DNA of 64,000 nt from DATJGR01 sp963812255 (GTDB lineage Bacteria; Pseudomonadota; Gammaproteobacteria; Pseudomonadales; Azotimanducaceae). Location of the stretch: assembly GCA_963812255.1 (NCBI GenBank), contig CAWEUM010000007.1, positions 62,001 through 126,000 of the forward strand, in the 5' to 3' direction. Shown here piece after piece: positions 45,853-54,377 of the stretch (its first letter is position 1; each line of letters begins with the position of its first letter). The position numbers and the translations under genes were made by a program. The notes under the pieces were generated by a model. It saw nothing but the letters and a program-made list of their open reading frames with translations, searched no databases and was not told the DNA's origin.

Positions 45853-46940
45853 ATAGCGAATGCTCTTCGAGGATCCACAGCGTCACCGCTACACACGGAT
45901 TTTGACTTTGCACCGAGCAATCGTTGGAGAACCATCGCGATGCGGTGGCCGGCAAGACCGATCTCGCGTTGCGCAATCGGACGCATCGCTTCGCGATACG
46001 CAGCGGATATGCGTACGCGCGGCGGCGCCGGCGGCGTGGCAGCCGCAACCGCAGCGCGGATGTCCGCGGTGTACACACGTTTTGCCGCGAGACGTCGGCC
46101 CTGCCGGGCCCAGTTCTGAAAATCGAAAGGCAAATCGAGTCTGGACTGGCGCGCGGCGTCCGTGGCCGTCGCAAACGCCGCATCGCGCGCCAACGCATCG
46201 AGTTTCGCCAGGCGTCGATCGCTTCCCAACGCGCCGTCCCACAGCGCGTGCAGGTTCGAACCACCTGCCAGTTCGATGTCGTTGCCGCCTCGATCGCCGT
46301 GCTCGAATGCGGGTACCGAGTACATCGCGGTCGTGTGCAGCGGTTGGTGCAGATCGCCGATCAGATGCGTGATCCAGATCAACGCGAGTCCACGCTCGGC
46401 CTCCGTCTCGATACACCAATTGCGATTCAGCATGTCGAGTGCCTCCACGATGTTCAGATGTGACGCGTCGAGACCCGGTGCCCATGTCATCGGCAGCGAA
46501 TCCAGATGGATCCGGCGCCGATCCGACGCGCGCAGGTATGTCGGCAGATTGATGTAGTGCCAGCTGCTGTGGCTGTAGCGCGCGATCAGGGACTCGCGCG
46601 CGGCGGCCGGCGCGCGCTCGAAACGCCGCGCTTCGTCAGGCCACGTCGAGGAGAACGCGAAGTACCAACGATCCTGCGCGGCCGCGCCGGCCTTCGCGAG
46701 GCTGCGCGGCAACCGATTCTCGATGTCTTCGTGGAAGCGCGGATGGGCACGCACCAGATGTGCTGCGGTCGCGCGCACCTCGACTGGCAACTGATCATAG
46801 GCAATCAGTGCGGCGATCATGTGACCGGTGTCGTTCCACGCTGATGCCGCCGGGGCGATCAGCACGAGAGCCAGGGCCAGCCAGCGCCAGAAATTGGGCC
46901 GGCCGCCTGCACCAGCTTCTAATTCATGTGTCTTATTCAT
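45822..46940 (-). CDS. S1/P1-type nuclease, secreted
   Basis: 372 residues from ATG 46938-46940. The signal peptide ends near ALVLIAPAASA, giving the mature N-terminal Trp (AWNDTGH) that coordinates zinc in this family. Zinc ligands also lie in SSWHYINLP, ITHLIGDLHQPLHTT and NLHALWDGAL. It cleaves single-stranded RNA/DNA in the periplasm or outside. The last 30 residues after VLQRLLGAKSKS are unlike the family and come from reading into the HAD relic. Confidence 0.92.
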   Translation of the reverse strand: MNKTHELEAGAGGRPNFWRWLALALVLIAPAASAWNDTGHMIAALIAYDQLPVEVRATAAHLVRAHPRFHEDIENRLPRSLAKAGAAAQDRWYFAFSSTWPDEARRFERAPAAARESLIARYSHSSWHYINLPTYLRASDRRRIHLDSLPMTWAPGLDASHLNIVEALDMLNRNWCIETEAERGLALIWITHLIGDLHQPLHTTAMYSVPAFEHGDRGGNDIELAGGSNLHALWDGALGSDRRLAKLDALARDAAFATATDAARQSRLDLPFDFQNWARQGRRLAAKRVYTADIRAAVAAATPPAPPRVRISAAYREAMRPIAQREIGLAGHRIAMVLQRLLGAKSKSVCSGDAVDPRRAFAMCYGTTTVCW

Positions 46941-46978
46941 ATCATCGACCGCTACATCGAACGTCGAGCATTGCATCC

Positions 46979-48502
46979 ATGACCAGCGCACCTACCAGTA
47001 AGAGCAGTACGGGCAGTACGAGCACCACCACGTCCCGCCGTATAGCCGTGCCGGTGCTCGTCGGCATCAGTCAACTCGAGCAACGTGTGGCCGATCCGGC
47101 ACATGCAAAAGAACCGCTCGAATTGATGATCGAGGCGGTACGCGCGGCCGCGCTGGACGCCGGTTCGAACGCGCTGCTCGAACACGCGACGTCGGTCCGG
47201 GTCATTCGCGGCATCTGGCCGTACAAGAATCCGGCGCGCATCGTCGCACAGGCGGTGGGCATTCCCAATGCCGAGACTGCGCTGACGCCGTACGGGGGCA
47301 ACTACGTGCAATCGGTCGTCAACCGCAGCGCCCTCGACATCCAGGCGGGGCGTCATGAGGTGATCGTCATCACAGGCGCCGAATGCGGTTACACGCAGGC
47401 GCGCGCTCGCAAACAAGGCTTCGAGCTGAAGTGGCAGGAGGCACCGGGCACACCTGACCTGCTGATCGGCGAAGACAAGAACATGCGTCACGCGGCCGAA
47501 AAAGCGGTGGGACTCGGCCAACCCATCCAGCTGTATCCACTGTTCGAAAACGCGCTGCGTCACGCGCGCGGCGAGAGCATTCCGGATCATCTGCGACGGA
47601 TCTCCGAACTGTGGTCGCGTTTCAGCGACGTAGCCAGCCGCAATCCGCATGCCTGGCTGCGAGAACGGCACAGCGCGGAAGAGATCCGCACGCCGTCAGC
47701 CACCAATCGGAGGGTGTCGTTTCCATATCCGAAGCTGATGAATTCGAACAACAACGTCGATCAGGCCGCGGCGTTGATTCTGTGTTCCGCTGAAACCGCG
47801 CGACGGTTCGGAGTTGCGGAGAATCGCTGGATCTATCCGTGGGCCGGCACCGACGCGCACGATCACTATTTCGTTTCGAATCGCGACAACCTGTATTCGT
47901 CGCCGGCGATCCGCTTCGCCGGCAACCGCTGCCTCGAACTCGCCGGCGTGGAAGTCGCCGCGCTCGATCACGTGGACCTCTACAGCTGCTTTCCGGTGGC
48001 AGTCGAAGTGGCCGCGGCCGAACTCGGCCTCGATGAGCAGCGTCCGCTGACGGTCACAGGCGGGCTGACGTTCGGCGGCGGACCATTGAACAACTACGTG
48101 ATGCATTCGATCGCGCGGATGGCCGAGGTATTGCGCGGCGATGTCACCGCCACCGGGCTGGTCACCGCCAACGGCGGCTACCTGACCAAGCACGCCTTCG
48201 GCGTCTACAGCGCGCAACCCCCAACGAACGCATTCCGCCACGAAGATCTTCAAGCGCAGGTTGACGGGACCCCACAGCGCGACGTTGCGACGGCCCATCG
48301 CGGCGACGCCGAGGTCGAGAGCTATGCGGTGATGTACGGCACCGACGGCCCGTCGATTGCGCACGTCGCGTGCCGGTTACCTGACGGGCGGCGAGCGTGG
48401 GGCAACTGCTCCGATACCTCGATCCTCGAGACGATGACGCGCGAAGAGTTTTGCGGCCGCGCGGCCCGACTCGACGGCGCGGGTTCGGTTTCGTTCACTT
48501 AG
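46979..48502 (+). CDS. Thiolase-like protein (SCPx/TLP1 type acetyl-CoA acetyltransferase)
   Basis: 507 residues from ATG 46979. The thiolase fold is evident in VGISQLEQRVADPA, PYGGNYVQSVVNRSALDIQAG, LYSCFPVAVEVAAAELGLD, TVTGGLTFGGGPLNNYVMHSIARMAE and LVTANGGYLTKHAFGVYS. The usual nucleophile Cys position is replaced by the GGNYVQ loop, as in trypanosomatid-like type 1 thiolase-like proteins. A C-terminal add-on domain begins near SYAVMYGTDG. A role in side-chain beta-oxidation is plausible but not proven. The Ser/Thr-rich N terminus is probably disordered. Confidence 0.88.
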   Translation: MTSAPTSKSSTGSTSTTTSRRIAVPVLVGISQLEQRVADPAHAKEPLELMIEAVRAAALDAGSNALLEHATSVRVIRGIWPYKNPARIVAQAVGIPNAETALTPYGGNYVQSVVNRSALDIQAGRHEVIVITGAECGYTQARARKQGFELKWQEAPGTPDLLIGEDKNMRHAAEKAVGLGQPIQLYPLFENALRHARGESIPDHLRRISELWSRFSDVASRNPHAWLRERHSAEEIRTPSATNRRVSFPYPKLMNSNNNVDQAAALILCSAETARRFGVAENRWIYPWAGTDAHDHYFVSNRDNLYSSPAIRFAGNRCLELAGVEVAALDHVDLYSCFPVAVEVAAAELGLDEQRPLTVTGGLTFGGGPLNNYVMHSIARMAEVLRGDVTATGLVTANGGYLTKHAFGVYSAQPPTNAFRHEDLQAQVDGTPQRDVATAHRGDAEVESYAVMYGTDGPSIAHVACRLPDGRRAWGNCSDTSILETMTREEFCGRAARLDGAGSVSFT

Positions 48503-48541
48503 TCATCTATTTCAGTTAGTTAGATACGCTAATTCACTCTA

Positions 48542-48570
48542 TTGATTAATATATCGAGCTAACCTATATT
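48542..48570 (+). promoter_or_regulatory. Candidate sigma-70 promoter
   Basis: TTGATT (48542-48547), a 17-base AT-rich spacer and TATATT (48565-48570), in a strongly AT-rich patch that stands out from the GC-rich surroundings. Transcription would start near 48577. Confidence 0.5.
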
Positions 48571-48576
48571 CCATCG

Positions 48577-48670
48577 GCCGGCATGGAAGCCGGTGGTCGT
48601 CGAATCGACCGACGCCGATGGCAATGGATGGCCATCCGCACCAGCGACCTTTGGTCGCTGGTGCCTTTTT
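48577..48670 (+). ncRNA. Candidate small RNA or structured leader, about 94 nt
   Basis: A short interval bounded by the promoter-like site above and a perfect intrinsic terminator. The transcript would open with a CCGGC/GCCGG hairpin around a 6-base loop, pass through an internal GGATGGCCATCC palindrome and end in the terminator stem. No open frame of note. It could be an independent sRNA or an attenuated leader of the 80-aa gene at 48728. No known RNA family recognised. Confidence 0.42.
48638..48670 (+). terminator. Rho-independent terminator
   Basis: Perfect 12-bp stem (48638-48649 with 48653-48664), TTT loop, then CTTTTT. It would also stop readthrough from the thiolase-like gene that ends 136 bases upstream. 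Confidence 0.82.
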
Positions 48671-48727
48671 AGGACCAGCCGTTCGGACAGGCAGTTCGAA
48701 TCAGGGAAGATCAGGGGAGATCGTCGA

Positions 48728-48970
48728 ATGGCAACGCCACATGCACAGACGTCGAGCGATCAGCAAGCCGCCAGCGCCGCCGCAATACGGATACTCAGAG
48801 AAATCGTCGACTACCAGCGCCGCCTGCGCCGGTTGTCGGTTCACCAGTCCAGTGGGGAGCAGGACTATCTGATCGAAGCCTACCGGCGCGCGATCAAGTT
48901 ACGCCAGGGACTCCTCGAGGATTTGCCACAACCGCGCGAGATTGCGCCGGACCCGTGGCGACGAGATTGA
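48728..48970 (+). CDS. Hypothetical protein, 80 aa
   Basis: ATG 48728 follows GGGGAGAT at a good distance. The product is helical and charged, with AAAIRILREIVDYQRRLRRLSV and DYLIEAYRRAIKLRQGLLEDL, suggesting a small two-helix protein. No family recognised. It begins 58 bases after the terminator and is followed by the RDD gene in the same direction. Confidence 0.65.
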   Translation: MATPHAQTSSDQQAASAAAIRILREIVDYQRRLRRLSVHQSSGEQDYLIEAYRRAIKLRQGLLEDLPQPREIAPDPWRRD

Positions 48971-49050
48971 CGTTGGCAACAGGCTGATCTCAATCGACTC
49001 GGCCACATTCGAAATCACTGCACCCGAACGCCTTTCAATCCAATGAGCTG

Positions 49051-49473
49051 ATGTCGGACGTTCCGCAACCTCGCCCCGCCGGCCTGCGGCGCCGACTCGG
49101 CGCGATGCTGTACGACGCGATGTTGATCCTCGCGATCTGGCTGATGACACTGTTCATCGGCGTCGCGCTGCACAACGGTCCGGTCGTCGGCCCACTGGTG
49201 CAGAGCATCCTGTTCATCGAAATGTTCAGCTTCTTCGCCTACTTCTGGGTGTGGCGCGGACAAACCGTCGGCATGCTCGCATGGGGTCTGCGGGTCGAAA
49301 CCCTCGACGGCACGCCGATGCGCCTGGCCCAGGCGTTGCTGCGCTTCATCGGCGGCATGCTGTCGTTCGCCACGTTCGGGCTCGGCTATCTATGGATCTA
49401 CATCGACCCGGACCGCCGCGCCTGGCCCGATATGCTGTCGCGTACGTTGATCGTGTACCGGCCGCGGAGTTGA
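49051..49473 (+). CDS. RDD-family membrane protein
   Basis: 140 residues. GLRRRLGAMLYDAMLILAIWLMTLF carries the R..D pair at the start of the first helix. TVGMLAWGLRVETLDGTPMRLAQALLRFIGG and FGLGYLWIYIDPDRRAWPDMLSRT complete the RDD pattern with three helices. Function of the family is mostly unknown, with transport of ions or compatible solutes proposed for a few members. Confidence 0.93.
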   Translation: MSDVPQPRPAGLRRRLGAMLYDAMLILAIWLMTLFIGVALHNGPVVGPLVQSILFIEMFSFFAYFWVWRGQTVGMLAWGLRVETLDGTPMRLAQALLRFIGGMLSFATFGLGYLWIYIDPDRRAWPDMLSRTLIVYRPRS

Positions 49474-49515
49474 CTGCTGACCCGGTCCTTCCGCGAACGA
49501 AGCGCCTCGCTCGAG

Positions 49516-49634
49516 TCGTGATGGGGCGGATCTTCCCTGCGGCGGCTCGTGCTGCGCAAGGGATGGCGCAGCACGAGCCTCCAGGGACGGGACGTCCGGC
49601 GTGTCCGCGGCAGGGGAAATCCGCCCCGTCACGA
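49516..49634. repeat. 119-bp interrupted palindrome with cloverleaf potential
   Basis: Outer arms 49516-49545 and 49605-49634 are complementary at 26 of 30 positions. Inside lies a perfect 14-bp stem (49544-49557 with 49566-49579, 8-base loop) and a smaller GGACGTCC palindrome. It fills most of the gap between the convergent RDD and lptG genes, so it may act as a bidirectional terminator or be a REP/MITE-type mobile repeat. No target duplication or second copy was found in the window. Confidence 0.75.
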
Positions 49635-49650
49635 CCACGAAAGCGTCACG

Positions 49651-50727
49651 CTATCGTTGCCGCCGCAGTAACCACACCCCGATCAACCAACAGATCAGGA
49701 TGGGGGCGGCCACCGCGGCCACGGCAGGCAGGTGATACACCATGCTCATCGGGCCAAACAGATCCTCCAGATACTTGAATGTCAGCCCCACCAGCGTCCC
49801 TACCGCGAGCCGCGTGCCCATGCTGACCTCGCGCAGCGGTCCGATGATGAAACACAGCGCCAGCAGCGTCAGACCCAGGATCGCGAACGGCTGCAGCGAT
49901 TTGTTCCAGAACGCCAGCCGATAGCGGCTCGCGTCCAGATCTTCACGATCCATATACGCGATTTGCGTGACGAGGCCGCGAAGTGACAGATTGGACGGTC
50001 CGAGCAGCACGCGGATACCGAGCAGTGCCGGCGTCGCATCGGAGGTCCAGCGAACGCTGTCGAGATGACGGACGTGGGTACCTTCCTCGTCGAGCACGGT
50101 TTCGTCGACGTTCGTCAGCATCCAGGCGCCTTCGTTCGGTAGATAACGCGCCGATGCCGCTCGCCGCGCCACTCTCAGCTGCCGCTCATGATCGAGCAGA
50201 TACTGTCGGATACCGACCAGGCGACCCGCCGCATCGATGGCGGCGACATCCATGAACAGGTCACCTTCGCGATACCAGTGCCCGCCCCAGAGTCGGATCG
50301 TCGAAGACGATTGGCGCGCCTGCGCCTTGTACCCCTCGGCCGCTTCCTCGCCCCAGGGCGCGAAGTATTCACCCAGCAGCAGGGCGACCAGCAGCGCGCC
50401 GGTCGCCGGCATCGCGGCCGATACAAACAGCCTGCGCAGCGACATTCCCGCCGCTCGCAGCACGGTCAGTTCACCCTGGCTGGCCAACTGGCCCAGACCC
50501 ACCAACGTGCCCAGAAAGGCGACGTAGGGAATCAGCTCGTACGCGCGTCGAGGCAACGTCAACAAGACATACACCATCGCCTGCGTCATGCCGTAGCCGA
50601 CCGATTTCTCGCGCAACTCATCGATCAGTTGGAACACCGCGCTCAATCCGATGAACGCCAGCAGCACCACGCACATCGCCTTGACGAGTGTGGCACCGAC
50701 GTGTCGATCGATACGCAGGATCAACAC
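49651..50727 (-). CDS. lptG: LPS export permease LptG
   Basis: 358 residues, six membrane helices in two groups of three around a periplasmic beta-jellyroll (about residues 125-260). LPRRAYELIPYVAFLGTLVGLGQLASQGELTVLRAAG is the conserved coupling-helix region that contacts LptB. With LptF it forms the LptB2FG ABC transporter that extracts lipopolysaccharide. The gene follows lptF with a 1-base gap. Confidence 0.96.
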   Translation of the reverse strand: MLILRIDRHVGATLVKAMCVVLLAFIGLSAVFQLIDELREKSVGYGMTQAMVYVLLTLPRRAYELIPYVAFLGTLVGLGQLASQGELTVLRAAGMSLRRLFVSAAMPATGALLVALLLGEYFAPWGEEAAEGYKAQARQSSSTIRLWGGHWYREGDLFMDVAAIDAAGRLVGIRQYLLDHERQLRVARRAASARYLPNEGAWMLTNVDETVLDEEGTHVRHLDSVRWTSDATPALLGIRVLLGPSNLSLRGLVTQIAYMDREDLDASRYRLAFWNKSLQPFAILGLTLLALCFIIGPLREVSMGTRLAVGTLVGLTFKYLEDLFGPMSMVYHLPAVAAVAAPILICWLIGVWLLRRQR

Positions 50728-50728
50728 G

Positions 50729-51796
50729 TCAATCCGGATGGGGCCGGTTCAGCCGTTGCAGCAACTTGAGCGCAAATCCGGCAAACACCAGATGTGCGGG
50801 CCACATCCCGATCGCGTTCGAAAGATGCCCCGACGCAAGCGCATTGCGGTCGATGAGCAGCGCCAGATAATAGGCCAGGAACGCAAGCACCGCCGGCACG
50901 ATGCGTGCGAAACGCCCTTCGCGGGGTCGCACGCGCGCCAACACGAATCCCATCGGCACCGCGATCAACGTCATCAACGGGAGTGCGAACCGCCAGTGCA
51001 GTTCGGCCACGGAGCGGGGATTGTCGCGCCGTAGTTGAGTTGTCGGCTGCGCGTCGATTTCGATCGTGGCGAGGTCCGGATCCCGCTGTTCGATGCGCTG
51101 ACCGAGCGTCTCGAACCTCACGACGCGATACGGTGTCTGTCCGATCACGCCTTCATAGCGTCGTCCAGAGCGCAGCAGCAGAAACCGGCTGCCGGTGATC
51201 GCATCGACATACTGCGTGCCCTGCTGCGCCCAGATCGTGACGTTGCGTCCCTGCACTTCCATGCCGATGAATACGCGCGACAGGTTCCGCTTGTCGGGCG
51301 ACGCCGCCTCCGAATAGGTCACACGTGCACCATCGTCCATGGTGTGAAACATGCCCGGGGTCATCGTCTCGAACTCACGCTCGGCGCGCTCCGCCAGCAG
51401 AAAATGTTCCAGCACACCATTGGCGCGCGGTGTTGCGACGAGCGACAGGTACGCCACCACCGCGGCAACGAAAGCGGCGCCAATGCCCATCCACAACATC
51501 ACCCGAACCGGAGAACTGCCACCCGTGGCGAGCACCGTCATCTCCTGGTCGGCATACAATCGCGCCGCTGTGAGCACCAGCGCGATGTAGAACGAGAACG
51601 GCAACGTCAACTGCAGGAACTCCGGCACTCTCAACGACATGATCTTCAACAACGCATCCGCCGAATGCTTGCCCAGCGCAGCGTCCTGCAGATAGCCCAT
51701 GAAGCGACCGCTGAGCGCGATCACGAGCAACACCAGCGCCGTGAAGAAAAAGACGGACAACAACTCGCGAGAGACGTATCGGAACGCAGTGCCCAT
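50729..51796 (-). CDS. lptF: LPS export permease LptF
   Basis: 355 residues with the same two-times-three helix design as LptG. RVPEFLQLTLPFSFYIALVLTAARLYADQEMTVLATGGSS is the coupling region; WRFALPLMTLIAVPMGFVLARVRPREGR begins the second helix group. Divergent from pepA across about 108 bases that must hold both promoters, an arrangement conserved in gammaproteobacteria. Confidence 0.96.
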   Translation of the reverse strand: MGTAFRYVSRELLSVFFFTALVLLVIALSGRFMGYLQDAALGKHSADALLKIMSLRVPEFLQLTLPFSFYIALVLTAARLYADQEMTVLATGGSSPVRVMLWMGIGAAFVAAVVAYLSLVATPRANGVLEHFLLAERAEREFETMTPGMFHTMDDGARVTYSEAASPDKRNLSRVFIGMEVQGRNVTIWAQQGTQYVDAITGSRFLLLRSGRRYEGVIGQTPYRVVRFETLGQRIEQRDPDLATIEIDAQPTTQLRRDNPRSVAELHWRFALPLMTLIAVPMGFVLARVRPREGRFARIVPAVLAFLAYYLALLIDRNALASGHLSNAIGMWPAHLVFAGFALKLLQRLNRPHPD

Positions 51797-51904
51797 TCGA
51801 TCAGTGTCCGCCCTTTACCATGCGAGTCCGAGCGTGTTGAGGTCGTGTCTCGCGGCTTTTCAAATTAGACTTGAGCGGCTGACGCACCGGCGAGATGGGG
51901 GATT

Positions 51905-53365
51905 ATGAAGTATTCGACGAAGACCGGAAAACTCGACGCAATACGCACAGATTGTCTGGTTGTCACCGAACGTGCGGCGAGGGCGGTTGGCCGCGCGTTG
52001 GGTCTGGAAGACTACGTCGACGCGTCAAATCGAGATTTTATCGACAAGCCCGGACGGGTCCAACTCATCGCATTGCCGAAATCGTCACCGATTCGACGCC
52101 TGCTGATAACCGGCGTCGGGGACAAAGACGAACTAACACAGAGTGATTTCCGCAAAGCCCTCGGCGCCATCGGTGGCGCATTGAAGAGCGCGGCGGTCAA
52201 GGACGCGGTGCTGGAGGTCGAGACGTTCAAGGTCACCGGCTATGACGGCTATCAGAAGGCGCGCGTCGCCTTGGCCATGTTGTCGGCGCAGTTGTATCGA
52301 TTCACCGCGCAGAAGCGGCAGGACGAACCGCCGTCCGCGCAGATCGTTCGTCTGGCGCTCCACTGCGGCCAACGCGGCCGCGCCAGCACCGCGCGCGCGG
52401 TGCAGCATGCGCAGGCGCTCGATACCGGCCTGATGTTCGCGCGCGACCTGGGCAATCAACCGCCGAACGTCTGCAATCCCAGCTATCTCGCGCGCGAAGC
52501 GAAAAAGCTCGCGCGGCACGATCGGGTCAGCGTAAAGGTGATCGACGAACGCGAATTCGAATCACTCGGCATGGGAGCTTTCGCGGCGGTGACGCGAGGT
52601 AGCGCGACGTCCGGCAAACTGATCATCGTCGAATACCGCGGCGCGGCCGCGAAAAAGCCACCAGTTGCGCTGGTGGGCAAGGGAATCACGTTCGACACCG
52701 GCGGCATCAGCCTGAAACTGCCACCGGCGATGGACGAGATGAAATTCGATATGTGCGGCGCCGCCGCGGTGCTCGGCACGACCAGAGCGGCGATCGACGC
52801 AAAGCTGCCGATCAATCTGGTCACCCTCGTCGCGGCGGCGGAAAACATGCCAGGCGGCAATGCGAGCCGTCCCGGCGACGTCGTCAAATCACTGTCCGGA
52901 CAGACGATCGAGATCCTCAATACCGACGCGGAGGGGCGGCTGGTGCTGTGCGACACGTTGACCTACGCGCAGCGCTACAAACCGAGTGCGGTGATCGATG
53001 TGGCGACCCTGACCGGTGCGTGTGTCGTGGCACTGGGCTCGCACGCGAGCGGCTTGTTTGCCAACGACGATACGCTGGCGGCCGAATTGCTCGCGGCCGG
53101 CGAGTTCGTCGGCGACCGCGCCTGGCGCATGCCGCTATGGGACGACTACCAGAAGGCACTGAAGAGCAACTTCGCCGACATGGCCAATGTTGGGGGACGT
53201 GACGGCGGCGCGATCGTCGCGGCCTGTTTCCTGTCGCGCTTCACCAAACAGCTCGCCTGGGCGCACCTCGATGTGGCCGGCACCGCATACGCCAGCGGAT
53301 CCGCCAAAGGCTCTACGGGACGGCCAGTACCGCTGTTGTTCCAATACATTTTGAATCGCATCTAG
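51905..53365 (+). CDS. pepA: Leucyl aminopeptidase PepA (M17)
   Basis: 486 residues. Metal and active-site blocks VGKGITFDTGGISLKLPPAMDEMKFDM and NTDAEGRLVLCDTLTYA are intact, and the C terminus has MPLWDDYQKALKSNFADMANVGGRDGGAIVAACFL. Hexameric two-metal aminopeptidase; in E. coli it also binds DNA. A GGGGG leader lies just ahead of ATG 51905. Confidence 0.97.
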   Translation: MKYSTKTGKLDAIRTDCLVVTERAARAVGRALGLEDYVDASNRDFIDKPGRVQLIALPKSSPIRRLLITGVGDKDELTQSDFRKALGAIGGALKSAAVKDAVLEVETFKVTGYDGYQKARVALAMLSAQLYRFTAQKRQDEPPSAQIVRLALHCGQRGRASTARAVQHAQALDTGLMFARDLGNQPPNVCNPSYLAREAKKLARHDRVSVKVIDEREFESLGMGAFAAVTRGSATSGKLIIVEYRGAAAKKPPVALVGKGITFDTGGISLKLPPAMDEMKFDMCGAAAVLGTTRAAIDAKLPINLVTLVAAAENMPGGNASRPGDVVKSLSGQTIEILNTDAEGRLVLCDTLTYAQRYKPSAVIDVATLTGACVVALGSHASGLFANDDTLAAELLAAGEFVGDRAWRMPLWDDYQKALKSNFADMANVGGRDGGAIVAACFLSRFTKQLAWAHLDVAGTAYASGSAKGSTGRPVPLLFQYILNRI

Positions 53366-53382
53366 ACAAGTGCAGGATCGGT

Positions 53383-53850
53383 GTGACCCGAGTTGATTTT
53401 TACATTCTGCCCGACGTCGATCTCGAGGCGCGGCGCCGCTTCGCGTGTCGGCTGGCCCACAAGGCAGTCGCGATGCGCCAGCGGGTGTACGTGCTGGTGA
53501 CCGACGCCGCTGCCGGCGCCGACCTCGATGCGCTGATGTGGGAGTATCCGGCACATCATTTTTTGCCGCACGGCATCGCCGGGGAGCCGGCCAGCGTCAA
53601 TGCGCCGGTCGTCATCGATCATCAAGAGCCGGTCGGCGGGCCGGTCGGGGACACCATCGGCAAGGATGGCAACGACCAACTGTTGATTAATCTTTCCGCT
53701 GCGATTCCGCCGTTCTTCAGCCGCTTCGAACGGGTCGCGGAGATCATCGTCGAGAACCTGCGCGAAGACGGACGTGACCGCTACAAACTGTATCGCGATC
53801 GCGGCTATCCTCTGTTTCATCACGACATCGAGCAATGGGACGAGACGTGA
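53383..53850 (+). CDS. holC: DNA polymerase III chi subunit HolC
   Basis: 155 residues from GTG 53383. RVDFYILPDVDLEARRRFACRLAHKAV and DALMWEYPAHHFLPHGIA are the HolC signature for the clamp-loader protein that contacts SSB. The C terminus RYKLYRDRGYPLFHHDIEQW is also typical. Position between pepA and valS is the classic gammaproteobacterial order. Confidence 0.95.
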   Translation: MTRVDFYILPDVDLEARRRFACRLAHKAVAMRQRVYVLVTDAAAGADLDALMWEYPAHHFLPHGIAGEPASVNAPVVIDHQEPVGGPVGDTIGKDGNDQLLINLSAAIPPFFSRFERVAEIIVENLREDGRDRYKLYRDRGYPLFHHDIEQWDET

Positions 53851-54377
53851 TGAAGAAGACGAAGCCCGCATCACCCGACAGCTATGCGCACAACGCGTTG
53901 CTCGGCGATCTCGAATCGATCCGCACGTTGCTTGCACGCGACGAGGCACCACCGGTCGACGACGACGCCAGCGACGTGCCGGTTCTCGAGGACATGGTCG
54001 ACGGCGCACTCACCGTCGAGGAATCGACGTTGACCAGTCGCTCGTCGTTCGACGACGCAGCGTCCGGCGGAGGGAGATCGGGGCTGGGCGAGGATACGAT
54101 CAAGGCGCTGCTCGGCGATCAGTGGCGCGGCGAGGCAGACGAGATCCTCGCCAATGCGCGCGCCGAGGCCGAAGGTGTCGGCACATTGTCGACCTCACAA
54201 CTGCAAGACTTCAACGCGTCGTTGAAGGCTCGGATCGACTCGATACTCGACGATTGGTTGACCGAAATGATGCACAGCCGCATCGACGACCTGCGGGCCT
54301 GCCTGCTCGAGGTTCTCGAACTCGAACTGGCGCGATTCGTTCGCGCACTCACCGACAAAGAGCGACATGGAAAGTAG
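53850..54377 (+). CDS. Conserved unknown between holC and valS, 175 aa
   Basis: ATG 53850 overlaps the holC stop by one base. The acidic N-terminal half (DDDASDVPVLEDMVDG, Ser/Asp-rich) looks disordered. The C-terminal half (TLSTSQLQDFNASLKARIDSILDDWL ... HSRIDDLRACLLEVLELEL) is predicted amphipathic helix. Similar short proteins occur at this locus in other gammaproteobacteria, but I know no function; an association with the replisome is only suggested by position. Its 3' end overlaps the valS start. Confidence 0.82.
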   Translation: MKKTKPASPDSYAHNALLGDLESIRTLLARDEAPPVDDDASDVPVLEDMVDGALTVEESTLTSRSSFDDAASGGGRSGLGEDTIKALLGDQWRGEADEILANARAEAEGVGTLSTSQLQDFNASLKARIDSILDDWLTEMMHSRIDDLRACLLEVLELELARFVRALTDKERHGK

